Below are positions 16,450-25,160 of a stretch of DNA of 64,000 nucleotides, one piece after another. Under the pieces are notes generated by a model, which was not told the DNA's origin, searched no databases, and was given only the letters and a program-made list of their open reading frames with translations. Every line of letters begins with the position of its first letter. The first letter of the stretch is position 1. The DNA is taken from assembly GCF_021249345.1 (NCBI RefSeq), contig NZ_CP089588.1, positions 2,170,001 through 2,234,000 of the forward strand. Direction: 5' to 3'. The position numbers and the translations under genes are program-made. The DNA is from Halobacterium wangiae. Its GTDB lineage: Archaea; Halobacteriota; Halobacteria; Halobacteriales; Halobacteriaceae.

Positions 16450-17670
16450 ATGCCGGAGTCTCGCCGCGTCGTCTGGCGCTACTACACTTACCTCGCGACG
16501 ACGGCGTACGGGTTCTACCTCCCCGTGGGGCTGCTCTACCTCCAGCGGGAGTTCGGTTACGCGGTCGTCGGCCTCACGCAGGGCGTCTTCGCGTTCGCGC
16601 TACTGGCTGCCGAGATTCCCACCGGCTACCTCGGCGACCGCATCGGTCGGCGCGCGAGCCTCGCGGTGGGGAACGCGCTGTCGGCGGGCGCACTCGGCGT
16701 CTTCGTCTTCCTCGACACGCCCGCCGAGTACGTCATCCTCTACGTCGTCTGGGCCGTGGGCTGGGCGTTCCGCTCCGGGACTGAGCAGGCCTGGCTGTAC
16801 GAACTCCTCCAGTCGCGCGGCGAGGACGAGGCGTACGCGCGGGTCAGCGGGCGCGGGAGCACCGTCGTGCTGCTCGTCTCGGCAGTGACGGCCGCCGCAG
16901 CGGGCGTGCTCGTCACGTACGGCTGGGAGGTGCCGCTGCTCGCGAACGCCGCGCTCTCGGCCCTCGGGGTCCCGCTCGTACTGTCGCTACCGGCGGTGTC
17001 GGGCGACGGCGACGCCCCCGCCGACGCGGACGTGTTCCGGGTCCGGGACGCGCTTCACACGCTCCGCGTGCAGGTCGGGCGACCGGAGGTTCGCTGGGTG
17101 GTCGCGTACGTCGCGCTGTTCCACGTGCTGTTCGCGGTGACACGGCCCTACGAGTCGCCCATCGCCGAGCAGGTCGGCGTCCCGGTGGCGGCGCTCGGAC
17201 TGTTGTTCGCGGGGTTCAAACTCGTCTCCGCGGGCGCCGCCTCGACCGCGGGCTGGTTCCGGGACACCCTGGGAACCCGGCGCGTCTTCGCCCTGCTGAT
17301 CCCCGTCTACGGGCTCGCCTACGCGACCGTCGCCCTCCTGCCGGTGCTCGTCCTGCCGGTGTTCTTCCTCAACCGGAGCGTGCAGAAGGTCGTGCGCCCG
17401 CTTCGCGACCAGTACCTCAACGACCGCCTCACCGACGTCGGCCGGGCGACAGTGCTGTCGGGGGCGTCGATGGTGCTGTCGCTCGCGTCGGGGACGGCGA
17501 ATCTCGTGAGCGGGCCGCTGGTCGAACTGCTCGGTCCGTTCCGGTTCCTCGCGGCCGCTGGCGTCGTGATCGCCGGACTCGGCGGCCTGCTGTGGCTCGC
17601 CGTCTCGCCAGTTCGGACGAGTGACGGTGCGGGCGCGACCTCGCCTGCCGGCGCGGCCGAGGTGGACTGA
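16450..17670 (+). CDS. MFS transporter
   Basis: A 406-residue permease with about 12 helices. MFS motif A appears as GYLGDRIGRRASLAVGNAL after helix 2, and a degenerate copy (GWFRDTLGTRRVFAL) opens the second half. A hydrophilic loop (about 185-215) joins the halves. The substrate is not evident; this branch is often annotated as a drug or sugar permease. It sits alone, 30 bases upstream of the CPBP protease gene on the same strand, and the two could be co-transcribed. Confidence 0.85.
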   Translation: MPESRRVVWRYYTYLATTAYGFYLPVGLLYLQREFGYAVVGLTQGVFAFALLAAEIPTGYLGDRIGRRASLAVGNALSAGALGVFVFLDTPAEYVILYVVWAVGWAFRSGTEQAWLYELLQSRGEDEAYARVSGRGSTVVLLVSAVTAAAAGVLVTYGWEVPLLANAALSALGVPLVLSLPAVSGDGDAPADADVFRVRDALHTLRVQVGRPEVRWVVAYVALFHVLFAVTRPYESPIAEQVGVPVAALGLLFAGFKLVSAGAASTAGWFRDTLGTRRVFALLIPVYGLAYATVALLPVLVLPVFFLNRSVQKVVRPLRDQYLNDRLTDVGRATVLSGASMVLSLASGTANLVSGPLVELLGPFRFLAAAGVVIAGLGGLLWLAVSPVRTSDGAGATSPAGAAEVD

Positions 17671-17709
17671 CCGCCAGTTTTCTGTCGGTGTCCCGCGTGG
17701 GTGGTCTCG

Positions 17710-18378
17710 ATGGCGACCTACTGGGTCCCGTTCGCCGTGGTCGCGCTCGCGCTGACCGCGGTGCTCGTGGTACTCACGCGACTGTCCGCGGCGCTGTTCG
17801 ACGAGGACGCGACCGACCTCACGTCGACGGAACTGCTCGTGAACACGACTGCCTCGCAGGTGACGCTAGCAGCGATGCTCCTCGTCGTGGGCTGGCTGAC
17901 CGGGGTTCCAGCGGACTCGCTCGGGCTGGCGTGGTCGATCGAACTCCTGGCAGTCGGCGTTGGGACTGGTCTCGCGTTCGCCGTCGCGAACGAGGCGCTG
18001 ATGCGGGTCTTCGACGCGGTCGGACTGGGCTACGACGACTCCCTGCGCGAGGCGCTCACGCCGACGACGCTCGCGGGCTGGCTGCTGTTGTTGTTCGTCG
18101 CGCTCCCCGTCGTCGCTGGCTTCGAGGAGCTACTGTTCCGCGGCGTACTGATTGGCGCGCTCTCGACTGGATTCGGCCTGTCGCCGTGGCTGCTGGGCGT
18201 TCTGTCCAGCGTCGCGTTCGGCGCGGCCCACACCGCGCAGGGCTGGGTGGGCGTCTTCGTCACGACCCTGCTGGGGCTGGTTCTCGCCGCCGTCTACGTG
18301 ACGACGGGGAGTCTACTCGTCGTGTTCGTCGCCCACTACGTCATGAACGCCGTGGAGTTCGTCGTCCACGCGGACTGA
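17710..18378 (+). CDS. CPBP-family intramembrane metalloprotease
   Basis: A 222-residue membrane protein with about six to seven helices. All three conserved motifs of the CPBP (CAAX protease and bacteriocin-processing, Abi) family are present: EELLFRG (E139, E140, R144), FGAAH (H174) and HYVMN (H209, N213). These residues form the intramembrane active site. Substrate unknown; relatives process prenylated proteins or peptides. I prefer ATG 17710; GTG 17701 is also in frame. It lies 40 bases after the MFS gene and converges with the MGMT-like gene. Confidence 0.88.
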   Translation: MATYWVPFAVVALALTAVLVVLTRLSAALFDEDATDLTSTELLVNTTASQVTLAAMLLVVGWLTGVPADSLGLAWSIELLAVGVGTGLAFAVANEALMRVFDAVGLGYDDSLREALTPTTLAGWLLLLFVALPVVAGFEELLFRGVLIGALSTGFGLSPWLLGVLSSVAFGAAHTAQGWVGVFVTTLLGLVLAAVYVTTGSLLVVFVAHYVMNAVEFVVHAD

Positions 18379-18379
18379 C

Positions 18380-18835
18380 TCAGGACTCGAGGTCGCGTAG
18401 TCGGCGGAGCACCCGGTCGGGTGCGCCGCTGGGGGCGTTCCGGACGCGGTGGTCGGGGACGAACAGCGGCACCGGGTTCTCCGCGAGTGCAGTGCGTGCG
18501 AGCTGGCGGTCCTCCTCGCTGTCCGGGTCGCGACCCGGCACCATCGTCAACAGCGTGTCGACGGTGATGCGGTCGCCGTACGGGACGCTCCGAACCGCTT
18601 CGAGGACGCCACGCTGGTCGGTGGGGACGGTGAGTCCGACCGCGACGTCGTCGAAGTCGTCCGCTGCGCCGTCGAGGTAGGCGTCGACGCGGTCGAACAG
18701 CGGGTGGTCGTCGCGCGCGTCCTCCGGGGGTTCCTCGGGGAAGGAGACGCTGACGACGCGGTCGCCCGCGACGCCGAGCTGTACGTAGCAGTCGAGGAAC
18801 GCCGATTCGTGGGCGTAGATGCCGGCCGCGGCCAT
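18380..18835 (-). CDS. MGMT-like alkyltransferase-like protein lacking the active Cys
   Basis: A 151-residue protein related to the C-terminal domain of O6-methylguanine-DNA methyltransferase. LEAVRSVPYGDRITVDTL matches the helix-turn-helix start and ARTALAENPVPLFVP matches the approach to the active site. The family hallmark PCHRV is here PDHRV, with Asp at 128 in place of the acceptor Cys. It therefore cannot transfer alkyl groups the usual way and resembles alkyltransferase-like (ATL) proteins, which bind lesions and hand them to excision repair. That role is inference. Convergent with the CPBP gene. Confidence 0.8.
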   Translation of the reverse strand: MAAAGIYAHESAFLDCYVQLGVAGDRVVSVSFPEEPPEDARDDHPLFDRVDAYLDGAADDFDDVAVGLTVPTDQRGVLEAVRSVPYGDRITVDTLLTMVPGRDPDSEEDRQLARTALAENPVPLFVPDHRVRNAPSGAPDRVLRRLRDLES

Positions 18836-18883
18836 AGTCCACTCCTGGGCCCTCGCGTCCTTGTACGTTCGCCACGCGACACA

Positions 18884-18900
18884 AGTCTTATGTACAGACT
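18884..18900. promoter_or_regulatory. Inverted repeat over TATA box of trpCBA promoter
   Basis: AGTCT-TATGTAC-AGACT: five-base arms flank a spacer that, with the left arm, forms the likely TATA element (TCTTATGT), about 30 bases before the trpC ATG. The position would let a repressor block TBP. The arms are short, so this is a weak candidate operator for tryptophan control. A second ATG at 18910 in another frame precedes the trpC start. Confidence 0.4.
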
Positions 18901-18919
18901 AGGCCATCAATGAACAACA

Positions 18920-19687
18920 ATGAACGAGACAGCGGAGTTGGCGCCCGCGGTGCGCTCCATCCTCGACGCCGCCCGGGAGCGCGACTTGCCCAGCGGCCGG
19001 GTGTCCGTCGCGCCGCGGTCGCTGCCGGACGCGTTCGCCGCGGCGGAGGCGGACGGGCGCGTCCCGACGATCGCCGAGGTGAAGCCGACGAGTCCGACGA
19101 CCGAGGGCGAGCGGAGCGGCGACCCCGCCGCGCTCGCTCGCGAGATGGTCGCCGGCGGCGCGGCCGCCATCTCGGTGCTCACCGAACCCGAACACTTCGG
19201 CGGGACCACGGACGACCTGGCGGCCGTCCGAGCGGCCGTCGACGTGCCCGTCCTCCGGAAGGACTTCCTGCTTCGCGAGTCGCAACTCGACGCCGTCGAA
19301 GCCGACGTCGTACTGCTCATCGCGCGGTTCCTCGACGACGACCTCTCCACGATGCTGGACGCGGCCCGCGAGCGCGGCTTCCAGGTGCTCGTGGAGGTCC
19401 ACGACCTCGCGGAACTCGAACGCGCCGTCGACGCGGGCGCGACGCTGGTCGGCGTCAACAACCGCGACCTCGCGGAACTCACCGTCGACCTCGGGACGTT
19501 CGAGCGAGTCGCACCGCGCGCGCCCGAGGCAGTCACGCTACTCGCCGAGAGCGGCGTCTCGACGCCCGCGGACGTCCGGCGGATGCGCGAGGCAGGAGCG
19601 GACGGACTGCTCGTCGGAAGCGCCATCATGGACGGCGCCGAAGACGGGACCGTGACCGAGCAGACGCGACGGATCGTGAACGCATGA
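18920..19687 (+). CDS. trpC: Indole-3-glycerol-phosphate synthase
   Basis: A 255-residue TIM-barrel enzyme that closes CdRP to indole-3-glycerol phosphate, the fourth step to tryptophan. Family motifs: [10 protein letters not shown] (with catalytic Lys), [26 protein letters not shown] (second catalytic Lys), [21 protein letters not shown] and [16 protein letters not shown], then GLLVGSAIM for the phosphate. It starts an operon: its stop overlaps the trpB start by four bases (ATGA). trpD, trpE, trpF and trpG are not in the window; in haloarchaea they are commonly at a separate locus. Confidence 0.95.
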   Translation: MNETAELAPAVRSILDAARERDLPSGRVSVAPRSLPDAFAAAEADGRVPTIAEVKPTSPTTEGERSGDPAALAREMVAGGAAAISVLTEPEHFGGTTDDLAAVRAAVDVPVLRKDFLLRESQLDAVEADVVLLIARFLDDDLSTMLDAARERGFQVLVEVHDLAELERAVDAGATLVGVNNRDLAELTVDLGTFERVAPRAPEAVTLLAESGVSTPADVRRMREAGADGLLVGSAIMDGAEDGTVTEQTRRIVNA

Positions 19688-20976
19688 GCCGAGAACAGCC
19701 AGCAGACGACGGGACAGAGGGGAAGTTCGGCGACTACGGCGGTCAGTACGTCCCGGAGGTGCTGATGCCCGCCGTCGAAGAACTCACGGACGCCTACGAG
19801 CGCTACGTGCTCGACAACGAGGACGGCTTCGTCGACGACCTCCGGAGTCGTCTCCGGGAGTTCGGCGGCCGGCCGACGCCGCTGTCGTACGCGGCGAACC
19901 TCTCGGAGCGCTACGGGTTCGACGTCTACCTCAAGCGCGAGGACCTGCTCCACGGCGGCGCGCACAAACTGAACAACGCGCTAGGGCAGGTGCTGCTCGC
20001 GAAGTACATGGGCAAAGAGCGCATCGTCGCGGAGACGGGCGCCGGCCAGCACGGCACCGCGACCGCGATGGCCTGCGCGTACCTCGACGTGCCCTGCGAG
20101 ATATACATGGGCCGGACGGACGTGAACCGCCAGCGGCCGAACGTCTTCCGGATGCGCATCCACGACGCCGAGGTCAATCCGGTGGACGTCGGGTCGGGGA
20201 CGCTCAAAGAGGCCATCAACGAGACGATGCGCGACTGGGCGACGAACGTCGAGGACACCCACTACGTCATCGGGAGCGTCGTCGGCCCCCACCCGTTCCC
20301 CGCGATGGTCCGGGACTTCCAGTCGGTCGTCGGCGAGGAACTGCGCGCCCAGAGCCGCGACCAGCTCGGCGAACTCCCGGAGGCCGTGATCGCGTGCGCG
20401 GGCGGCGGGTCGAACACGATGGGCGCGTTCGCCTCGTTCGTCGGGAGCGCCGAACTCGCGGGGGCGCCGGAGGGAGCCCAGGAGCCCGCACCCGACGTCG
20501 ACTTGCTCGCCGTGGAGGCGGGCGGCTCCAGCCTCGACGTGGACGCCGACGCGGGCTACGCGCCGAACTCGGCGAGCCTCTCGACGGGGACCGAGGGCGT
20601 GCTCCACGGCGCCCGCACCAAACTCCTCCAGACCGGTGAGGGTCAGATCGTCGAGTCCCACTCTATCTCGGCTGGTCTGGACTACGCGGGCGTCGGCCCG
20701 GAACTCGCCCACCTCGTGGACACGGGACGCGTGACGCCGGTGAACGTCGACGACGACGCGGCGCTCGAAGCGTTCCACCGACTCTCCCGGGAGGAGGGCA
20801 TTATCCCCGCGCTCGAATCCAGTCACGCCGTGGCCTACCTGGAAGCGTACGAGGGCGACGGCCCCGTCGTCGTCAACGTCTCCGGGCGTGGTGACAAGGA
20901 CCTCGACACGGTAATCGAGGAGTCGACGGCCCGCGACCTCGACACCGCGCCGACGATGGAGGTGTTCGAGGAGTGA
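19684..20976 (+). CDS. trpB: Tryptophan synthase beta chain
   Basis: A 430-residue PLP enzyme joining indole and serine. The family start [19 protein letters not shown] is present, the PLP lysine is K95 in [25 protein letters not shown] follows, and the phosphate loop [11 protein letters not shown] is near 240. It has an insertion of acidic, Pro-rich residues near 258-275 ([12 protein letters not shown]), longer than in bacterial TrpB1. It overlaps trpC at its start and trpA at its end, each by four bases, so the three chains are coupled and alpha and beta chains are made together. Confidence 0.96.
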   Translation: MSREQPADDGTEGKFGDYGGQYVPEVLMPAVEELTDAYERYVLDNEDGFVDDLRSRLREFGGRPTPLSYAANLSERYGFDVYLKREDLLHGGAHKLNNALGQVLLAKYMGKERIVAETGAGQHGTATAMACAYLDVPCEIYMGRTDVNRQRPNVFRMRIHDAEVNPVDVGSGTLKEAINETMRDWATNVEDTHYVIGSVVGPHPFPAMVRDFQSVVGEELRAQSRDQLGELPEAVIACAGGGSNTMGAFASFVGSAELAGAPEGAQEPAPDVDLLAVEAGGSSLDVDADAGYAPNSASLSTGTEGVLHGARTKLLQTGEGQIVESHSISAGLDYAGVGPELAHLVDTGRVTPVNVDDDAALEAFHRLSREEGIIPALESSHAVAYLEAYEGDGPVVVNVSGRGDKDLDTVIEESTARDLDTAPTMEVFEE

Positions 20977-21803
20977 CTCGCAGCGACCTCCGGGCGGCGT
21001 TCGAGGACGGCCCCGCGCTCGTCTCCTACGTCGCGGCGGGCGACCCGAGCGCGGCGGCGAGCAAGGCGTACGTCGAGGCGCTCGTCGAGGGCGGCAGCGA
21101 CGTAATCGAACTCGGCCTCCCGTTCTCCGAACCGGTCGCGGAGGGCCGGACCATCCAGCAGGCCATCAAGCGCGCGCTCGACGCCGGGATGACGCCGGAG
21201 GCGTATCTCGACCTGGTACGCGACCTGGACATCGACGTGCCGGTCGTCTGCATGACGTACTACAACCTCATCTACCAGTTCGGTCCCGAACCCGGACCGG
21301 AAGCGTTCGTCGAAGCCGCTGCGGAGGCGGGCATCTCGGGGTTCGTGGTGCCGGACCTCCCGGTCGACGAGTCCGGCCCGCTTTACGAGGCCTGTCGCGA
21401 GCACGGCCTCGACCTGGTGTTCATCGTCGCACCGACGACGACGCCCGAGCGCCTGGAGCGACTGCTCGACCGGACGACGGGGTTCGTCTACGTGCAGGGG
21501 CGCCTCGGTACGACGGGCGCCCGCGACGAGGTCAGCGACGACACGCCCGCGTCGCTCGAACGCCTCCGGGACGCCGACCTCCCGAAGGCCGTCGGGTTCG
21601 GCATCTCGTCGGGCGAGCAGGCCCGCGAGATAGTCGCGAGTGGCGCCGACGGCGTCGTCGTCGGGAGCGCCTACGTGGACATCGTCGCGGAGGGTGTAGC
21701 GGATGACCGACCGACGGCCGAGGTGGCCGACCGCATCGAGGCGCTGGCGCGCGAACTGAAGCAGGGTGCACTCGATGCAGTGCCGGAACCGGAACGCAAA
21801 TAG
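20973..21803 (+). CDS. trpA: Tryptophan synthase alpha chain
   Basis: A 276-residue TIM-barrel subunit that releases indole from indole-3-glycerol phosphate. [12 protein letters not shown] and [14 protein letters not shown] are the family motifs, with catalytic Glu at E46. The residue equivalent to the catalytic Asp60 of the Salmonella enzyme is Glu57 here, and the motif PFSDPxADG reads [10 protein letters not shown] recall other haloarchaeal TrpA sequences with Glu, so it may be a lineage trait. GTG start overlapping the trpB stop by four bases. The gene ends 24 bases before aroA'. Confidence 0.95.
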   Translation: MTRSDLRAAFEDGPALVSYVAAGDPSAAASKAYVEALVEGGSDVIELGLPFSEPVAEGRTIQQAIKRALDAGMTPEAYLDLVRDLDIDVPVVCMTYYNLIYQFGPEPGPEAFVEAAAEAGISGFVVPDLPVDESGPLYEACREHGLDLVFIVAPTTTPERLERLLDRTTGFVYVQGRLGTTGARDEVSDDTPASLERLRDADLPKAVGFGISSGEQAREIVASGADGVVVGSAYVDIVAEGVADDRPTAEVADRIEALARELKQGALDAVPEPERK

Positions 21804-21827
21804 CGGACCGTTTGCTACTCACTACCA

Positions 21828-22625
21828 ATGACAGCAGCTGGGAACACAGCGAGGCTAGACCGGATCGGTCGTGACGGCCGCTTCGTCACGATCCCGATGG
21901 ACCACGGGCTCACACTCGGCGCAGTAGACGGGCTCGTCGACATCGAATCGACCATCGACGCGGTGACGAAGGGCGGCGCCGACGCCGTCCTCACACAGAA
22001 GGGAATCGCGCCGCGCGTCCACCCCAACAAGAACGACGCGGGCTACATCGTCCACCTGAACGGCTCGACGACCATCGGCCCGGACGCCAACGACAAGCGC
22101 CTCACGGGCACCGTCGAGGAGGCCGTGCGCGCTGGCGCCGACGCCGTCTCCTTCCACATCAACGTCGGCAGCGAGCACGAACCCGACCAGATCACGCAAC
22201 TCGCGGAGGTCTGCGACGACGCCGAACGACTCGGAATGCCCGTGCTGGCGATGGCGTACGCGCGCGGCCCGGGCGTCGACGAGCACGACGCCGAGAACCT
22301 CGGGCACGCCGTCCGCCTCGCCGAGGAGGTCGGCGCGGACGTCGTGAAGACCGCCTACTCCGGAGACAGCGAGAGCTTCGAGCGCGTGGTGGAGTCCACC
22401 AGCAAGCCGGTCATCATCGCGGGCGGCAGCCCGAAGGGGGACCGTGCGACGCTCCGGAACATCCGGGGGGCGATGGACGCGGGCGGCGCCGGCGTCTCGA
22501 TGGGTCGCACCGTCTTCCAGCACGAGGACCCGGGCGCGATGGCGAGTGCCGTCGCGGCCGTCGTCCACGACGACGCCACCCCCGAGGAGGCGCTCCGCGT
22601 CGCTGGCCTCCCGGTCGAAGCCTGA
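21828..22625 (+). CDS. aroA': 2-amino-3,7-dideoxy-D-threo-hept-6-ulosonate (ADH) synthase
   Basis: A 265-residue class I aldolase (DhnA family). In archaea it makes ADH, the precursor from which DHQ synthase II makes 3-dehydroquinate, replacing DAHP synthase. Motifs: FVTIPMDHGLTLG, HLNGSTTIGPD, VSFHINVGSEHE, the Schiff-base Lys region VGADVVKTAYSGD, and IIAGGSPKGDR for phosphate binding. It follows trpA by 24 bases and is probably part of the same operon. The next pathway gene, aroB', is 2.5 kb away, separated by an oppositely oriented peptidase operon. Gene symbols for this step vary. Confidence 0.9.
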   Translation: MTAAGNTARLDRIGRDGRFVTIPMDHGLTLGAVDGLVDIESTIDAVTKGGADAVLTQKGIAPRVHPNKNDAGYIVHLNGSTTIGPDANDKRLTGTVEEAVRAGADAVSFHINVGSEHEPDQITQLAEVCDDAERLGMPVLAMAYARGPGVDEHDAENLGHAVRLAEEVGADVVKTAYSGDSESFERVVESTSKPVIIAGGSPKGDRATLRNIRGAMDAGGAGVSMGRTVFQHEDPGAMASAVAAVVHDDATPEEALRVAGLPVEA

Positions 22626-22642
22626 TTCACTCCGGTCTCTTC

Positions 22643-24502
22643 TCAGAGCCGACGGTCGAGGAAGTCCGTCAGTAGCGCGAGCGGCGACTCCTCGTCGGCG
22701 TTCGCGCCGAAGTGGCCGCTCCCGTCGAGTTCGCGGTACTCGAAGGCCGCGCCCTCGCCCTGGTCGTACCCCCGTTCCAGTAGAGCGTCGCGGAAGTTGC
22801 GAGCCTGCGAGACGGGGACTCTCGGGTCGTTCGTACCGTGGACTAGCAGTAGCGGCGCGTTGAGGTTGCCGGCGTGGGTGACGGGACTGCGCTCGCGGTA
22901 GAGATCGGGGTTCTCGTCGGGCGTGCCGAGGTGTGTCTGGAGGAACCCCGAGCGGAACTGCGGCACCGTGTTCTCGTACATGTCCGGGAGGTCGGTCATG
23001 GCGACGACGCCGGCGCCCGCGGCGTACAGGTCGGGGTACTGCAGTAGCTGCCAGAGCGCCGAGAACCCGCCGAAGGAGCCACCGTAGACGGCGACACGGT
23101 CCTCGTCCAGCCAGTCGTACTCGGCGAGGACGTGCTCGACGGCGGTGGCGACGTCGCCCTGCTCGGCGCCGCCCCAGTCACCGTGCAGCGCCCGGGAGAA
23201 CGCACGACCCCGGCCACTGGAGCCGCGGTAGTTCACCTGGAGCACCGCGTACCCGCACTGGCAGAGGTACTGGGCGCGCGAGTCGAACGCCCGGCGGTTC
23301 GAGAGGTGCGGGCCGCCGTGCGGGAAGACGACCAGCGGTGAGGGCCGCGCGCCGGCGTCGTAGAACAGCGTCCCGACGTCGAACGTCTCGTACGGGTCGT
23401 GTTCGACCGCCCTGGCGGGCGTCTCCGGAGTCCCGTCCGAGGCGACCGTCTCGTAGACGGGTTCGACGAAGTCGGCTGGCTCGTAGGGCCCGTAGTCGCG
23501 CTCGAACACCGGCTCGTACTCGTCGGTCGCGAGGTCGTAGACGAGCAGTTCCGGCCGCCGGGTCGGCGTCGTGTACACGACGAGGATGCGGTCGTCGTCG
23601 ACGACGCGGGTCGCGCGACGACCGAAGCGAGCGACGCCGTCGGGCAGGTCGAGTTCGCGCCCCTCGCCGCTCTCGACGTCGTAGACGACTGGCGTGGTGG
23701 TGGCGGCCCGTTTCCGCGTAGCGACGAACCGCTCGCCGTCGGGCAGGAAGAACTGGGGCTCCTCGACGTAGTCGGCGTTGCCGAACCACTGCACGTCGTC
23801 GGCCGCGAGGTCGTAGACGCCGCAGCGCGTGACGCCCGTCGCGTCGTCCGAGACGAGCAGTTGCTGGTCGTCCGGTCCCCAGTCTTTCGGGGACGACGTG
23901 GACCCGCGCTCGCCGAGTTCGACGACGCGCTCTACCTCACCGTCGGTGTTGCAGACATGCACGTCGCGGTTGTCGGGGTCGCCCGTGTCGTTGCCAGGGT
24001 AGGCGACCCGCGTGGCGTCGGTGGAGAGGATCGGCCGCCAGACCGGGTAGCCGGCGTCGGTCAACCGCGTGCGGTCGCCGGACGCCAGGTCGTGGAGGTA
24101 GGCGTCCATGTCGCCCTCGTGGTTCGACCTGACGAGCAGCGTCTCGCCGTCAGGCCCGACTGCGCGGATGGTCGTGGTGCCGTCCGTCTCGACGACTGGC
24201 TCCGTCTCGCCGGTCGCGTCGACGGTGTACACGTCGCGGCGCTCGCCGCCGTCGCTGTCGTCGTGGTGGTAGAGGACGCGCTCGCCGTCGGCCGTCCACG
24301 CGAGGGGCCAGAGGTTGCTCGCCGGCGCCTCGCCGTCGGTGTACTGCTCGCAGTCGCCGGTCTCCAGGTCGAGGACGTGGACCTCGTTCCGGCCGGTGGC
24401 GTCGTAGTAGAACGCCACTCGGCGGCCGTCGGGGGAGACGGTCGCCTGCGTCAGTTCAGGGAGCAATTCGAGGGTCTCCGGGGAGGGATTCGTGTCGGTC
24501 AT
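22643..24502 (-). CDS. S9-family (prolyl oligopeptidase-like) serine peptidase
   Basis: A 619-residue cytosolic peptidase: an N-terminal beta propeller (about 1-360, with repeated TDGERVLYH, GETLLVRS and TRVAYPG blades) followed by an alpha/beta hydrolase. The nucleophile is in YGGSFGGFSALWQ, the Asp in VHGTNDPRVPVSQ, and the His in DGSGHFGA near the end. The frame is open far upstream, but MTDTNPSPETLELLPELTQ is the natural start at 24502, two bases after the stop of the HTH gene; the two form an operon. It may be an acylaminoacyl peptidase. It converges with aroA' and interrupts the aroA'-aroB' pair. Confidence 0.88.
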   Translation of the reverse strand: MTDTNPSPETLELLPELTQATVSPDGRRVAFYYDATGRNEVHVLDLETGDCEQYTDGEAPASNLWPLAWTADGERVLYHHDDSDGGERRDVYTVDATGETEPVVETDGTTTIRAVGPDGETLLVRSNHEGDMDAYLHDLASGDRTRLTDAGYPVWRPILSTDATRVAYPGNDTGDPDNRDVHVCNTDGEVERVVELGERGSTSSPKDWGPDDQQLLVSDDATGVTRCGVYDLAADDVQWFGNADYVEEPQFFLPDGERFVATRKRAATTTPVVYDVESGEGRELDLPDGVARFGRRATRVVDDDRILVVYTTPTRRPELLVYDLATDEYEPVFERDYGPYEPADFVEPVYETVASDGTPETPARAVEHDPYETFDVGTLFYDAGARPSPLVVFPHGGPHLSNRRAFDSRAQYLCQCGYAVLQVNYRGSSGRGRAFSRALHGDWGGAEQGDVATAVEHVLAEYDWLDEDRVAVYGGSFGGFSALWQLLQYPDLYAAGAGVVAMTDLPDMYENTVPQFRSGFLQTHLGTPDENPDLYRERSPVTHAGNLNAPLLLVHGTNDPRVPVSQARNFRDALLERGYDQGEGAAFEYRELDGSGHFGANADEESPLALLTDFLDRRL

Positions 24503-24504
24503 CG

Positions 24505-25035
24505 TCAGTTGCCGAGATCCAGCGAGTCGGCGTTCTCGACGAGCCACCTCGCCTGGCCGACCTGCTGGTTGAACTTCTGGAGGTGTTTCGAGACGTCGCC
24601 GCGGTAGTTCGGGCCGCGGTCGCCGGTCGCCTCGACGATCTCGCTGTAGCTGAGTCCCTGCTCGCGGAGCGCGACGACCTCCGCGCGGCGCTCCGGGATT
24701 CTGTGGTCGGCGAGTTCCATCGCGCGCTCGTCGGGCGTCTGGTCGCGGACGAGCAGCGAGTGGCCGTCGTCGTCGACGTCGTGGACGTGGAGGACGGTGT
24801 AGCCGTCGAAGAACCAACGGTTGACGTAGACGCCCGCGTCGGGGTCGTGGCGCTCGTGGTCGGCGCCGTAATCCTCGATGGGGTACACCTCGAAGTCGAG
24901 GCGGCCCTCCGGTGTGTCGAGGTCAACTCCGTTGGACTCGGCGTGGCCGTCGCTTGGGTCGACCGGCACCTCGCCGTGGTCGGCGAGCGCGGCGAGCAGG
25001 TCCGTCGCTGGTCGCTTTCGGTCTGGATTCGGCAT
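24505..25035 (-). CDS. Helix-turn-helix protein, probable regulator of the peptidase operon
   Basis: A 176-residue acidic protein not assigned to a named family. The C-terminal third holds a helix-turn-helix: ALREQGLSYSEIVEATGDRG followed by GDVSKHLQKFNQQVGQARWLV. The N-terminal two thirds form a beta-rich region (LDFEVYPIEDYG, YVNRWFFDGYTVLHVHDVDDDGHSLLV) that could sense a ligand. ATG at 25035. The upstream 40 bases carry three GTGTTGG half-sites around the TATA position. It is co-transcribed with the S9 peptidase (2-base gap). Autoregulation is inference. Confidence 0.75.
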   Translation of the reverse strand: MPNPDRKRPATDLLAALADHGEVPVDPSDGHAESNGVDLDTPEGRLDFEVYPIEDYGADHERHDPDAGVYVNRWFFDGYTVLHVHDVDDDGHSLLVRDQTPDERAMELADHRIPERRAEVVALREQGLSYSEIVEATGDRGPNYRGDVSKHLQKFNQQVGQARWLVENADSLDLGN

Positions 25036-25040
25036 CGCGC

Positions 25041-25080
25041 TGGTGTTGGCTAGACGAACCCAACACCAAAAGTGTTGGCT
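25041..25080. promoter_or_regulatory. Three-half-site operator array (GTGTTGG)
   Basis: Half-sites: TGGTGTTGG (25041-25049), its exact inverse CCAACACCA (25060-25068), and GTGTTGGCT (25072-25080), a nine-base direct repeat of 25043-25051. The pair at 25060-25066 and 25072-25078 is a perfect dyad CCAACAC-CAAAA-GTGTTGG whose spacer is the TATA element (TTTTG) of the leftward HTH-peptidase promoter. The array is also 80-120 bases upstream of aroB'. A dimeric regulator covering TATA and a flanking site is the natural reading. Confidence 0.6.
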
Positions 25081-25160
25081 CGTGTAGTCAAACAGCAGGG
25101 CGTCTCGCAAGACCGGTCCCCTCCGGTACGTTGAAGGCCGCGTGCCGTCTCCTTCCGCCA

